Below the pieces are notes generated by a model that searched no databases, had not been told where the DNA came from, and saw nothing but the letters and a program-made list of their open reading frames with translations. From the NCBI RefSeq assembly GCF_014305155.1, contig NZ_JACRUK010000033.1, forward strand, positions 1 through 43,614: DNA of 43,614 nucleotides, read 5' to 3'. The stretch is from Flavobacterium muglaense. GTDB lineage: Bacteria; Bacteroidota; Bacteroidia; Flavobacteriales; Flavobacteriaceae. Positions 18,352-28,229 of this stretch are shown here, piece after piece. Position 1 is the first letter of the stretch. Each line of letters opens with the position of its first letter. The position numbers were made by a program, and so were the translations under genes.

Positions 18352-20025
18352 ATGGAATTAAATAAATACAGCAAAACCATAACTCAAGACGAAACACAAC
18401 CAGCAGCGCAAGCTATGTTGTACGGAATTGGTTTAACTGAACAAGATTTAAAGAAAGCACAGGTAGGGATTGTGAGTATGGGTTATGAGGGGAATACTTG
18501 TAACATGCATCTTAATGGATTAGCAAAGCAAGTAAAAGAAGGTGTTTGGAAAGAAGATTTAGTGGGTTTAATTTTTAATACAATCGGAGTTAGTGATGGT
18601 ATTTCAAATGGTACTGACGGAATGCGTTTTTCATTAGTTTCTAGGGATGTTATTGCTGATTCTATCGAAACAGTAATGGGAGCACAATGGTACGATAGTT
18701 TAATTGCTATTCCAGGTTGTGATAAAAACATGCCAGGATCTGTAATTGCAATGGGAAGAGTAAATCGTCCAGCAATTATGGTGTACGGAGGTTCAATTCA
18801 TTCTGGAAAATGGAAGGGAGAGTCGTTGAATATAGTTTCTGCTTTTGAAGCTTTAGGAAAAAAATTCAGCAACACGATTTCACCTGATGATTTCAAAGGA
18901 GTAATTCAAAATGCTTGTCCTGGTGCAGGTGCTTGTGGTGGTATGTATACCGCTAACACCATGTCATCAGCAATTGAGGCGCTTGGAATGAGTTTGCCAT
19001 ACAGTTCTTCAAATCCAGCTTTAAGCGAAGAGAAAAAACAAGAATGTATTGATGCCGGAAAAGCAATCAGAATCTTGTTAGAAAAAGATATTAAACCTAG
19101 AGACATCATGACTCGTAAAGCATTTGAAAATGCAATTACAATGGTGGCTGTACTAGGAGGTTCGACAAATGCGGTAATGCACTTAATTGCAATGGCACAT
19201 TCTGTTGATATTGAAATTACTTTGAAAGATTTTCAAGATATTAGTGATAAGACACCATTACTTGCCGACTTGAAACCAAGTGGTAAATACTTAATGGAAG
19301 ATTTACACGAAGCTGGAGGAGTTCCTGCAGTAATGAAGTATTTATTGAAAGAAGGATTGCTACATGGTGATTGTTTAACTGTAACAGGGAAAACTTTAGC
19401 GGAGAATTTAGCTTCAGTTCCGGATTTAAATGACGGTCAAGAAGTAATTCATGAAATCCAAAAAGCACTAAAAGCAACAGGAAACATCCAAATTTTGTAC
19501 GGAAATCTTGCCGAAGAAGGTTGTGTGGCTAAGATTAGTGGTAATGAAGGAGAGTATTTTGAAGGAGATGCCATTGTTTATGAAAACGAACACGATGTTA
19601 TCACTGGAGTTCGTGGTGGAGAAGTTAAACCAGGTAATGTAGTCGTCATTAGGTATTGTGGACCCAAAGGAGGGCCAGGAATGCCTGAAATGCTTAAACC
19701 TACATCAGCTATTATGGGTGCCGGTTTAGGTAAAAGTGTAGCTTTAATTACTGATGGTAGATTTTCTGGTGGTTCACATGGTTTTGTTGTAGGACATGTT
19801 ACGCCTGAAGCTTATGATGGTGGTGGAATTGCGCTAGTTAAAAATGGTGATATTATTACTATTGATGCGGTCAATAATACTATTAATCTAAAGATTTCGG
19901 ATGAAGAGTTTGCAGCAAGAAAAGCTAATTGGGTGCAACCCGAATCAAGTATCAAAAAAGGAGTTTTATTAAAGTACATACGATCAGTTTCAAGTGCCTC
20001 AACAGGATGTGTAACTGATAAATAA
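18352..20025 (+). CDS. ilvD: Dihydroxy-acid dehydratase
   Basis: Fe-S dehydratase that makes 2-oxoisovalerate and 2-oxo-3-methylvalerate in Val/Ile synthesis. 557 residues of the usual ILVD/EDD form. Cluster ligands appear as Cys123 in CDKNMPGS and Cys189/Cys195 in [20 protein letters not shown]; the C-terminal GPGMPEML and [10 protein letters not shown] are family marks. It lies 47 bp after leuB. Confidence 0.96.
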   Translation: MELNKYSKTITQDETQPAAQAMLYGIGLTEQDLKKAQVGIVSMGYEGNTCNMHLNGLAKQVKEGVWKEDLVGLIFNTIGVSDGISNGTDGMRFSLVSRDVIADSIETVMGAQWYDSLIAIPGCDKNMPGSVIAMGRVNRPAIMVYGGSIHSGKWKGESLNIVSAFEALGKKFSNTISPDDFKGVIQNACPGAGACGGMYTANTMSSAIEALGMSLPYSSSNPALSEEKKQECIDAGKAIRILLEKDIKPRDIMTRKAFENAITMVAVLGGSTNAVMHLIAMAHSVDIEITLKDFQDISDKTPLLADLKPSGKYLMEDLHEAGGVPAVMKYLLKEGLLHGDCLTVTGKTLAENLASVPDLNDGQEVIHEIQKALKATGNIQILYGNLAEEGCVAKISGNEGEYFEGDAIVYENEHDVITGVRGGEVKPGNVVVIRYCGPKGGPGMPEMLKPTSAIMGAGLGKSVALITDGRFSGGSHGFVVGHVTPEAYDGGGIALVKNGDIITIDAVNNTINLKISDEEFAARKANWVQPESSIKKGVLLKYIRSVSSASTGCVTDK

Positions 20026-20177
20026 TATTCCCCCAGCCCCTCGGAAGGAGGGCAGACGAGGTTTTGAAGTTTGAAGTCAGAATAAAAAAGTTAGAAGTTA
20101 TAAAAAACACTCCCATTGCGTTTTCTCTCCCCCTCATTTGGAGGGGGTTGGGGGGAGGATCATAAGATAGAAACAAA
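20026..20177. other. Repeat-like C/G-rich spacer between ilvD and ilvB
   Basis: The spacer contains CCCCCTC (20110-20116 area) inverted against GAGGGGG and a G-rich tract GGAGGGGGTTGGGGGGAGG, with a C-rich partner CCCCCAGCCCC at its left end. The middle has direct-repeat-like GAAGTTTGAAGT and TTAGAAGTTA. It interrupts an otherwise tight operon and looks like an inserted interspersed repeat; no gene is present. Confidence 0.5.
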
Positions 20178-21872
20178 ATGAAAACAAATAAAATATCAGG
20201 CGCAGAAGCCGTTATTAGATGTCTATTAGAAGAAGGAGTAGATTTGGTTTACGGCTACCCAGGTGGTGCAATTATGCCAGTTTACGACGAATTATATAAG
20301 TTTAAAGATCAATTGCATCATGTATTAGTACGTCATGAGCAAGGAGCAACGCATGCTGCTCAAGGATTTGCAAGAGCAACTGGAAAAGTGGGTGTCGCTA
20401 TTGCTACCTCTGGTCCTGGAGCAACAAACTTGGTTACAGGTATTGCTGATGCTCAGATTGATTCAACTCCAATGGTTTGTATTACAGGTCAAGTAGGGAA
20501 ACATTTATTAGGTTCGGATGCTTTTCAGGAAACAGATATTATCGGAATTTCGACTCCAGTTACAAAGTGGAATTATCAAATTACTGAGGCTTCGGAGATT
20601 CCAGAAATCATGGCAAAGGCTTTTTACATCGCGAGATCAGGTCGTCCAGGGCCAGTTTTAGTAGATATTACTAAAAATGCGCAATTTGACGAAATGGAGT
20701 TCAGCTATGAAAAATGTACTGGAATCAGAAGTTATGTAGCTTTGCCTAAATTAAAACAAAAGAAAGTAGTAGAAGCTGCTGAGTTAATTAATAATGCCAA
20801 AAAGCCGTTCATCGTTTTTGGTCAAGGAATAATTCTTGGTCAAGCCGAGGAGTTGTTAAAAGCATTTGTTGAAAAATCAGGAATTCCTGCTGCTTGGACT
20901 ATTCTAGGTCTTTCGGCTTTACCTACAGATCATCCTTTAAATGTAGGAATGCTAGGAATGCACGGTAATTATGCGCCTAATGTATTGACAAACGAATGTG
21001 ATGTTTTAATTGCATTAGGAATGCGTTTTGATGATCGTGTAACAGGGAATTTAGCAACTTATGCTAAGCAAGCAAAAGTAATTCACTTTGATATTGATCC
21101 AGCTGAGATTAATAAAAATGTAAAAGCAGATGTTGCTGTTTTGGCAGATGTTAAGGAAGCTTTAGCTGCTTTGTTACCTTTAATCGAAGAAAAATCACAT
21201 GATTCATGGCACAATGAATTCAAGAAATTATACGAAATAGAATTAGATACAGTAATCAATGAAGAATTAGCACCTACGAAAGAAGGAATTTCTATGGGTG
21301 AAACTATCGAAATGATTAACAAGCATTCTAAGGGAGATGCGATTATTGTTCCAGACGTAGGACAACATCAAATGTTTGCTTGTCGTTATGCCAAATTCAA
21401 TAAATCGAAAAGCATTATCAATTCTGGAGGATTAGGAACCATGGGATTTGCTTTACCAGCAGCGATTGGTGCCAAAATGGGAATGCCAGAACGTGAAGTA
21501 GTTGCTATTATTGGTGACGGAGGTTTCCAGATGACCATTCAAGAACTAGGAACCATATTTCAAACAAAGGTTCCTGTTAAAATTGTGATCTTGAATAATG
21601 AATTTCTAGGAATGGTACGCCAATGGCAACAATTGTTTTTTGATAAAAGATATGCTTCAACAGAGATGACAAATCCAAATTTTGTTGCTATTGCTGAAGG
21701 GTATTATATCAAAGCAAAGAAAGTAACAAAAAGAGAAGATCTTGATGCTGCTGTTGCTGAAATGATAGCGTCAAAAGAATCGTACTTCCTTGAAGTTATG
21801 GTAGAAAAAGAAAATAATGTATTCCCAATGATACCTACTGGAGCTTCGGTTTCGGATATCAGATTAAGTTAA
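20178..21872 (+). CDS. ilvB: Acetolactate synthase, large subunit
   Basis: ThDP/FAD enzyme that forms acetolactate or acetohydroxybutyrate, the first common step of Val/Leu/Ile synthesis. 564 residues. The N-terminal domain has the ThDP-activating Glu in VRHEQGATHAAQG, the FAD domain follows in the middle, and the C-terminal ThDP/Mg motif is GDGGFQMTIQELGT followed by ILNNEFLGMVRQWQ. This is the anabolic form, as the partner ilvN follows after 4 bp. Confidence 0.96.
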   Translation: MKTNKISGAEAVIRCLLEEGVDLVYGYPGGAIMPVYDELYKFKDQLHHVLVRHEQGATHAAQGFARATGKVGVAIATSGPGATNLVTGIADAQIDSTPMVCITGQVGKHLLGSDAFQETDIIGISTPVTKWNYQITEASEIPEIMAKAFYIARSGRPGPVLVDITKNAQFDEMEFSYEKCTGIRSYVALPKLKQKKVVEAAELINNAKKPFIVFGQGIILGQAEELLKAFVEKSGIPAAWTILGLSALPTDHPLNVGMLGMHGNYAPNVLTNECDVLIALGMRFDDRVTGNLATYAKQAKVIHFDIDPAEINKNVKADVAVLADVKEALAALLPLIEEKSHDSWHNEFKKLYEIELDTVINEELAPTKEGISMGETIEMINKHSKGDAIIVPDVGQHQMFACRYAKFNKSKSIINSGGLGTMGFALPAAIGAKMGMPEREVVAIIGDGGFQMTIQELGTIFQTKVPVKIVILNNEFLGMVRQWQQLFFDKRYASTEMTNPNFVAIAEGYYIKAKKVTKREDLDAAVAEMIASKESYFLEVMVEKENNVFPMIPTGASVSDIRLS

Positions 21873-21876
21873 TAGT

Positions 21877-22404
21877 ATGGAAAATCAAACATTCACAATT
21901 TCTGTTTATTCAGAAAATAACGTTGGACTACTAAATAGAATATCAGGTATATTCTTAAAGCGTCACATTAATATATTGAGTTTAAACGTTTCGGAATCAG
22001 AGATTGAAACGGTTTCTCGTTTTATTATCGTAGTTAATACTACTGAAAAATGGGTTCAAAATATTGTAGGTCAAATTGAAAAGCAAATCGAAGTGATCAA
22101 AGCATTTTATCACGTTGATGATGAAACTATTTTCTTAGAAAATGCTTTGTTTAAAATTGAGTCCAGCTTATTATTTGACGAAAGACAAATTCAAAATATA
22201 ATCAAAGAAAGTAACTCGGAAATAGTTACTGTATCAAGAGACTTTTTTGTGATTTCAAAATCTGGACAACGTTCAGAAATTGAAGAGTTATATCAAAAAT
22301 TAAAACCTTTCGGAATCATGCAGTTTGTGCGTTCAGGAAGAATATCGATTTCTAAAGAAAAAATGGAAATCTCAGCATTATTAGAAGAATTAAAACAAAA
22401 ATAA
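21877..22404 (+). CDS. ilvN: Acetolactate synthase, small regulatory subunit
   Basis: 175 residues. The N-terminal ACT domain (FTISVYSENNVGLLNRISGIF, residues 5-25, in the usual beta-alpha form with the Gly-Leu-Leu turn) binds valine and tunes the large subunit. A second C-terminal domain follows, as in the usual IlvH-type layout. Four bp from ilvB and 10 bp from ilvC. Confidence 0.93.
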   Translation: MENQTFTISVYSENNVGLLNRISGIFLKRHINILSLNVSESEIETVSRFIIVVNTTEKWVQNIVGQIEKQIEVIKAFYHVDDETIFLENALFKIESSLLFDERQIQNIIKESNSEIVTVSRDFFVISKSGQRSEIEELYQKLKPFGIMQFVRSGRISISKEKMEISALLEELKQK

Positions 22405-22414
22405 AAATTAAAAA

Positions 22415-23884
22415 ATGGCAAATTATTTCAATTCATTACCACTTAGATTACAATTAGAACAATTAGGAGTTTGCGAATTCATGGATCAAGCAGAATTTGC
22501 AAATGGGATAGCAGCTTTAAAAGGAAAAAAAGTAGTTATAGTAGGTTGTGGAGCTCAAGGTTTAAATCAAGGTTTGAACATGAGAGATTCAGGATTAGAT
22601 ATTTCTTACGCATTACGTGCAGAAGCAATCGCTCAAAAAAGAGCTTCTTTCATGAATGCTGCTGATAATGGTTTCAATGTGGGAACTTATGAAGAATTAA
22701 TTCCAACTGCTGATTTAGTTTGTAATCTTACTCCAGATAAGCAACACACTGCTGTTGTTACTGCGATTATGCCGTTGATGAAACAAGGTTCGACTCTTGC
22801 TTATTCTCATGGTTTTAATATCGTTGAAGAAGGAATGCAAATCCGTAAGGACATCACTGTTATTATGTGTGCGCCTAAATGCCCAGGATCTGAAGTACGT
22901 GAAGAATATAAAAGAGGTTTTGGTGTACCAACATTAATTGCTGTACATCCAGAAAACGACCCAAATAATGAAGGTTTCGAGCAAGCAAAAGCGTATGCTG
23001 TTGCTACTGGTGGTCATAAAGCAGGAGTATTGAACTCTTCTTTTGTTGCCGAAGTAAAATCGGATTTAATGGGAGAGCAAACAATCCTTTGTGGGATGTT
23101 GCAAACAGGTTCTATTTTGTGTTTTGACAAAATGGTGGAAAAAGGTATCGAGCCAGGTTATGCTTCAAAATTGATTCAATATGGTTGGGAAACGGTAACT
23201 GAAGCTTTGAAACATGGTGGTATCACCAATATGATGGATCGTCTTTCTAATCCTTCAAAAATCGAAGCATACCGTCTAGCGGATGAGTTGAAAGATATTA
23301 TGCGTCCGTTGTTTCAAAAACATATGGATGATATCATCTCTGGTGAGTTCTCAAGAAATATGATGATTGACTGGAACAATGATGATGTGAACTTATTGAC
23401 TTGGAGAGCAGCAACTGCTGAAACAAATTTTGAAAAAACAGCTCCAACAGAAGCAACGATTTCAGAACAAGAATATTTTGACAATGGAGTTTTGATGATT
23501 GCAATGGTTAAAGCGGGTGTAGAGCTAGCTTTTGAAACTATGACAGAATCTGGAATTATTGAAGAGTCTGCTTATTACGAGTCATTACACGAATTGCCTT
23601 TGATTGCTAACACTGTAGCTAGAAAAAAATTGTATGAAATGAATAGAATTATTTCGGATACAGCTGAATACGGTTGTTATTTATTTGATCATGCTTGTAA
23701 ACCATTATTGACTGAGTTTATGAAAACGGTTGAAACAAATATCATTGGAAAACCATTTTCAACTGCAACAGGAGTAGATAATGCCGTTTTAATTGCTGTT
23801 AATAAAAGTATTAGACAACATCCAATCGAAGAAGTAGGTGCATGGTTAAGAGAGTCAATGACTGCCATGAAAAAGATAGGATAA
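22415..23884 (+). CDS. ilvC: Ketol-acid reductoisomerase, class II
   Basis: NADPH- and Mg-dependent isomeroreductase that follows acetolactate synthase. At 489 residues it is the long class II form (duplicated knotted domain), like E. coli IlvC. The nucleotide site is [14 protein letters not shown] near residue 36, and [16 protein letters not shown] and [13 protein letters not shown] follow. Last gene of the cluster; ilvA is not adjacent. Confidence 0.96.
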   Translation: MANYFNSLPLRLQLEQLGVCEFMDQAEFANGIAALKGKKVVIVGCGAQGLNQGLNMRDSGLDISYALRAEAIAQKRASFMNAADNGFNVGTYEELIPTADLVCNLTPDKQHTAVVTAIMPLMKQGSTLAYSHGFNIVEEGMQIRKDITVIMCAPKCPGSEVREEYKRGFGVPTLIAVHPENDPNNEGFEQAKAYAVATGGHKAGVLNSSFVAEVKSDLMGEQTILCGMLQTGSILCFDKMVEKGIEPGYASKLIQYGWETVTEALKHGGITNMMDRLSNPSKIEAYRLADELKDIMRPLFQKHMDDIISGEFSRNMMIDWNNDDVNLLTWRAATAETNFEKTAPTEATISEQEYFDNGVLMIAMVKAGVELAFETMTESGIIEESAYYESLHELPLIANTVARKKLYEMNRIISDTAEYGCYLFDHACKPLLTEFMKTVETNIIGKPFSTATGVDNAVLIAVNKSIRQHPIEEVGAWLRESMTAMKKIG

Positions 23885-24172
23885 AGTATAATTTAGGAAT
23901 TACCGCACATGAGGGTGTGTTGAGATAAGGCTCCATATCATTTGTTTCTTTTCATGTATTTTGGATTAGTAAACAACTTATTAAGATATAATGATAAAAG
24001 GTAGCTTTTACATTCACCTAGTTTTTAAAATTAGGTGAAGTAATTCCTTTTATATATTCAAAATAAAGTTTGTACTTTTTTCAAATAAAATGAAAGAAAG
24101 TAGCATGTTTATAGGTGTTTTTTGATGCTTATGTGTGTGGAGTATAATGTTAATTGTTGAGAAATGTTAAGT

Positions 24173-24209
24173 AAAAAAGGCAAGCTAACTCTGTTAGTTT
24201 GCCTTTTTT
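24173..24209 (+). terminator. Rho-independent terminator after ilvC
   Basis: Stem AAGGCAAGCTAAC (24177-24189) with GTTAGTTTGCCTT (24193-24205), one G-T wobble, followed by six Ts. It is about 290 bp after ilvC, so the mRNA would have a long 3' tail unless another end exists. Confidence 0.85.
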
Positions 24210-24240
24210 GCTTTTAAGAAAACTTGATAAATAGGTCATT

Positions 24241-24273
24241 TTTGTTATATTTTTATAAAAGGCATTAAATTTA
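24241..24273 (+). promoter_or_regulatory. Candidate acs promoter
   Basis: TTTG (24241-24244), 21 nt, then TAAATTTA (24266-24273), which differs from TAnnTTTG only at its last base. The spacing fits the Bacteroidota -33/-7 pattern. It would leave a leader of about 85 nt before acs. Confidence 0.3.
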
Positions 24274-24365
24274 TATAGATTTACTATTTTTTTTCGTTAA
24301 TTAATAAAACAAATAAGTTTAAGAATAGAGGTAGATTTAATACATTTATAAAAAATATATATCGC

Positions 24366-26273
24366 ATGAGTTACTATAAGATTGAAAATTTAGAGCAATA
24401 CTTCAAACATTACAATAAATCAGTACGCGAACCCCGTAAATTTTGGGGTAAAATTGCTGAAGAGAACTTTACTTGGTACCAACAGTGGGATAAAGTGGTT
24501 GAGTTTAATATGGCAGAAGCAGATATTAAATGGTTTACTGAAGCAAAGCTAAATATCACTAAAAACTGTATCGATAGACATTTAAATAAAAGAGGAGAGA
24601 AAACGGCTATTATTTTTGAGCCTAATAATCCCGATGAAAGCGCTTTGCATATTTCATATAATCAATTGCATCAAAAAGTATGTAAGATGGCCAATGTTTT
24701 GCGTGAGCAAGGCATTAAAAAAGGGGATCGCGTTTGTATTTATTTACCTATGATTCCTGAATTAGCAATTTCAGTACTTGCTTGTGCAAGGATTGGAGCG
24801 ATACATTCTGTAATTTTTGCTGGATTTTCGGCTTCTGCTGTTGCTAATAGAATAATTGATAGCGAATGTAAAATGGTTATCACATCTGATGGTGGTTATC
24901 GCGGTAATAAAACAATTGAGTTAAAATCGATTATAGACGAGTCTTTAGAGAAATGTCCTTCAGTCGAAACGGTCTTAGTGGTTAAAAGAACAAATAATAC
25001 TGTCGAAATGAAAGAAGACAGAGATATCTGGTTACAGCCGTTGCTTGATGAAGCCTCGGATAATTGTGTAGCTGAAATAATGGATGCTGAAGATCCTTTA
25101 TTTATATTATACACTTCTGGTTCTACAGGAAAACCAAAAGGGATGGTTCATACTACTGCTGGTTATATGGTGCACACGGCGTATACTTTTAAAAATGTTT
25201 TTAACTACGAAGAGAATGATGTTTTCTGGTGTACTGCCGATATTGGTTGGATAACAGGTCATTCTTATATTTTATATGGTCCCTTATTAAATGGAGCTAC
25301 TACTGTTATTTTCGAAGGTGTTCCGTCTTATCCTGATTTTAGTCGTTTTTGGCAAACCATAGAAAAGCATAAAATTACACAGTTTTACACGGCTCCTACA
25401 GCAATTAGAGCCTTGGCAAAAGAAAACTTAGAATACGTAAGTAAATACGAGTTAAAAAGTTTAAAAGTAGTAGGATCTGTAGGAGAGCCTATAAACGAAG
25501 AAGCTTGGCATTGGTTCAACGATCATGTTGGTGCTAAAAAATGTCCTGTTGTTGATACTTGGTGGCAAACTGAAACAGGTGGCATTATGATTGCTCCTAT
25601 TGCATTTGTTACTCCTACAAAACCAACTTATGCAACCTTGCCTTTACCCGGGATTCAACCGGTACTGATGGATGAAAAACGAATAGAAATCGAAGGTAAT
25701 CAAGTGGTAGGTAGTCTCTGTATAAAGTTTCCATGGCCAGGAATTGCGCGAACTATTTGGGGTGATCATCAACGGTACAAAGACACTTATTTCGCAGCTT
25801 ATCCAGGTAAGTTTTTTACAGGTGACGGCGCTTTACGTGATGAAGTGGGGTATTATAGAATTACAGGTCGTGTTGATGATGTCGTGATTGTTTCAGGTCA
25901 TAACTTAGGAACTGCTCCGATCGAAGATGCGATAAATGAACATCCAGCGGTTGCAGAGAGTGCTATTGTTGGCTTCCCACACGATGTAAAAGGAAATGCA
26001 TTGTATGGATATGTGATTTTAAAAGAATCAGGTGAAATTAGAAATAAAGAAAATTTATTCAAAGAAATCAATCAACATATTTCTGATCACGTAGGGCCAA
26101 TTGCAAAACTAGATAAAATACAGTTTGTTTCCGGTTTACCAAAGACCCGTTCGGGAAAAATCATGCGTAGAATTTTAAGAAAAATTGCTGCTGGTGATTA
26201 TGCCAATTTCGGAGATATGTCGACTTTACTAAACCCTGAAATTATTGATGAGATTGTAAAGGAAAGTAAATAA
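24366..26273 (+). CDS. acs: Acetyl-CoA synthetase (AMP-forming)
   Basis: Activates acetate to acetyl-CoA via acetyl-AMP. 635 residues, the usual length. P-loop-like adenylation motif ILYTSGSTGKPKGMVHTTAG, VDTWWQTETGG for acetate/AMP binding, TGRVDDVVIVSGHNLGTAPIE hinge region, and the C-terminal SGKIMRRILRKIA whose Lys is the known acetylation switch in this family. It is monocistronic between two strong terminators. Confidence 0.95.
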   Translation: MSYYKIENLEQYFKHYNKSVREPRKFWGKIAEENFTWYQQWDKVVEFNMAEADIKWFTEAKLNITKNCIDRHLNKRGEKTAIIFEPNNPDESALHISYNQLHQKVCKMANVLREQGIKKGDRVCIYLPMIPELAISVLACARIGAIHSVIFAGFSASAVANRIIDSECKMVITSDGGYRGNKTIELKSIIDESLEKCPSVETVLVVKRTNNTVEMKEDRDIWLQPLLDEASDNCVAEIMDAEDPLFILYTSGSTGKPKGMVHTTAGYMVHTAYTFKNVFNYEENDVFWCTADIGWITGHSYILYGPLLNGATTVIFEGVPSYPDFSRFWQTIEKHKITQFYTAPTAIRALAKENLEYVSKYELKSLKVVGSVGEPINEEAWHWFNDHVGAKKCPVVDTWWQTETGGIMIAPIAFVTPTKPTYATLPLPGIQPVLMDEKRIEIEGNQVVGSLCIKFPWPGIARTIWGDHQRYKDTYFAAYPGKFFTGDGALRDEVGYYRITGRVDDVVIVSGHNLGTAPIEDAINEHPAVAESAIVGFPHDVKGNALYGYVILKESGEIRNKENLFKEINQHISDHVGPIAKLDKIQFVSGLPKTRSGKIMRRILRKIAAGDYANFGDMSTLLNPEIIDEIVKESK

Positions 26274-26295
26274 TAATTATTTAATACAGATTGTT

Positions 26296-26333
26296 AAAAG
26301 CTGCTTCAAAACTTGAAGCAGCTTTTTTTTTTT
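26296..26333 (+). terminator. Rho-independent terminator of acs
   Basis: Perfect 14-bp stem AAAAGCTGCTTCAA (26296-26309) with TTGAAGCAGCTTTT (26313-26326), loop AAC, T-run to 26333. It separates acs from the biosynthetic cluster. Confidence 0.92.
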
Positions 26334-26381
26334 AGACTAAAAAACAGCTTCATTCGAAGAAATAACCTAATTTTATACTAT

Positions 26382-27506
26382 ATGAAAATAGATTCAGCTG
26401 TTATAATTGTGGGAGGTGGACTAGCGGGATTAACTGCAGCTATTCATTTGTCAAAACTAGGGTTTAGTGTTGTTGTAATCGAAAAAAATGATTTCCCGAA
26501 GCATAAAGTTTGCGGAGAATATATATCAAATGAAGTTTTGGGATATTATAAATGGCTGGATATAAGTCTTTCAGATTTGAATCCAACGGCTATTAAAAAT
26601 TTAGAATTTTCTACATCGACAGGGAGGCTAATTACTTGTAAATTGCCTTTAGGTGGTTTTGGTCTTAGCAGGTACGCCTTAGATGAATTACTTTATAAAA
26701 AAACCATTGCTAACGGAACCATAGTTATTAAAGATACTGTTACCGATATTATTTTTAAAAATGAACAATTTACTGTTAGTACGGAAAACAGTGGGTATTT
26801 TAAATCGAAGATTGTATTAGGAGCTTTTGGGAAGCGATCCTCAATGGATCAAAGGATGGACAGAAGTTTTTTCAAAAAGAAGTCATCTTGGCTCGCGGTA
26901 AAAGGACATTATTATGGTGATTTTACAGATGATGTAGTAGGATTGCATAATTTTGAAGGTGGTTATTGTGGTGTTTCAAAAGTTGAAAATGATCAAATTA
27001 ACATTTGTTATTTATGTGATTATGATTCGTTTAAAAAATATAAAAACATAGCCGATTATCAGGTGGATATTCTATATAAAAATCCGTTTTTAAAATCTAT
27101 TTTTGAATCAAGTACTGCTATTTTTGATAAGCCATTAACGATAGGTCAGATTTCTTTTCGAAAAAAGAAAACTATCGAAAATCATGTTCTTATGATTGGA
27201 GATAGTGCTGGATTAATACATCCCTTATGTGGTAATGGAATGGCGATGGCAATACACAGTGCAAAAATTGCATCAGACTTAGTGTGTCAATATCAAAATG
27301 GAACTATCAAAACTAGAGGCGAATTAGAAAAAATATATAAGATTGAATGGAATACAAACTTTAGGTCAAGACTCCAAGCGGGACGGTTTTTATCAGCCAT
27401 TTTGCGAAAGCAAAAACTGTCTTCTTTTATTTTACGTACCTTAGTCTTATTTCCCTTTTTGTTACCAATTATAATAAAAAAAACACATGGCAAGCTCATT
27501 ATATAA
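26382..27506 (+). CDS. FAD-dependent oxidoreductase of the type III PKS cluster
   Basis: 374 residues from ATG 26382; a longer in-frame start at 26313 would overlap the acs terminator and is rejected. The Rossmann FAD site is IIVGGGLAGLTAA, followed by Glu and Cys-Gly in KHKVCGEY, and the second FAD motif is IGDSAGLIHP with GNGMAMA. This is the geranylgeranyl-reductase/aromatic-hydroxylase branch of flavoproteins. First gene of a seven-gene cluster with a methyltransferase and a type III PKS, so hydroxylation of a phenolic ring (as SrsC does) is a reasonable proposal; reduction of an alkyl chain is the alternative. Confidence 0.85.
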   Translation: MKIDSAVIIVGGGLAGLTAAIHLSKLGFSVVVIEKNDFPKHKVCGEYISNEVLGYYKWLDISLSDLNPTAIKNLEFSTSTGRLITCKLPLGGFGLSRYALDELLYKKTIANGTIVIKDTVTDIIFKNEQFTVSTENSGYFKSKIVLGAFGKRSSMDQRMDRSFFKKKSSWLAVKGHYYGDFTDDVVGLHNFEGGYCGVSKVENDQINICYLCDYDSFKKYKNIADYQVDILYKNPFLKSIFESSTAIFDKPLTIGQISFRKKKTIENHVLMIGDSAGLIHPLCGNGMAMAIHSAKIASDLVCQYQNGTIKTRGELEKIYKIEWNTNFRSRLQAGRFLSAILRKQKLSSFILRTLVLFPFLLPIIIKKTHGKLII

Positions 27507-27515
27507 AAGAACTAA

Positions 27516-28229
27516 ATGTTTATAAGTACCAAATATAGAACAGATAAGGAAGAGGTTATGGATGATTTTACCATCGAAGGACATGTTTTAATAACAACTT
27601 TGGGACAAATTTCTAATATTAATCAGCAGTTAGGAGGAAACAAGCTAACTTTACAAGGAGTCAAGCGTTTGTTAGTACAAAAACAAATTCATGAGGAAAT
27701 AACAATAGTTGATGTTGGTTGTGGTAATGGAGATATGCTACGTACGCTTGCAGAATATGGTATGAAAAATAATTTAAAGCTTAAGCTAATTGGAATTGAT
27801 GCCAATCAATTTACCATTAATCATGCGATGGACTTATCAATAAAATATCCCAATATTAGTTATCGTTCAGAAGATATTTTTGATAAAAAATTTAGTGAGC
27901 TAAAGTATGATATAGTCCTGTGCACATTGACATTACATCATTTTAAAGAAGAGGAAATATTGAATATAATGAATACCTTTTATACTAATGCAAAACTAGG
28001 TGTAGTAATAAATGATTTACATAGAAGTAGCCTTGCTTATCGTTTGTTTCAGTTGGTTTGCATGGTTTTTAGGTTGAATGATATGTCAAGAGAAGATGGA
28101 TTAACGTCAATATTAAGAGGTTTTAAAAGAGCCGATCTAATGCGATTTTCGAATGAGCTAAAATTTAAAAATTTCACCATTCATTGGCGTTGGGCTTTTC
28201 GATACGAATGGATAATTTCAAAAATATGA
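27516..28229 (+). CDS. SAM-dependent methyltransferase
   Basis: 237 residues, class I Rossmann methyltransferase. Motif I is VDVGCGNGD (from residue 65), the acidic residue ending beta-2 is in LIGIDANQ, and the post-motif is YDIVLCTLTLHHF. C-terminal residues form a lid with an aromatic patch (HWRWAFRYEWI). The stop overlaps the type III PKS start (ATGA), so the genes are translationally coupled. Probably O- or C-methylates the polyketide product, like SrsB in Streptomyces griseus; the position methylated is unknown. Confidence 0.87.
   Translation: MFISTKYRTDKEEVMDDFTIEGHVLITTLGQISNINQQLGGNKLTLQGVKRLLVQKQIHEEITIVDVGCGNGDMLRTLAEYGMKNNLKLKLIGIDANQFTINHAMDLSIKYPNISYRSEDIFDKKFSELKYDIVLCTLTLHHFKEEEILNIMNTFYTNAKLGVVINDLHRSSLAYRLFQLVCMVFRLNDMSREDGLTSILRGFKRADLMRFSNELKFKNFTIHWRWAFRYEWIISKI

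Larger units (their letters stand above)
23885..24365. other. 481-bp gap between ilvC and acs, no gene
   Basis: No supported gene. A near-perfect 27-nt palindrome lies at 24013-24039 (TTCACCTA and TAGGTGAA around a TTTTTAAAA core), with a terminator at 24173-24209. The AT-rich right part is the acs upstream region. Confidence 0.7.

Noticed and set aside
26313..26381. N-terminal extension of the FAD oxidoreductase
   Set aside because: The 23 extra codons read through the acs terminator T-run; the FAD motif starts correctly from ATG 26382.
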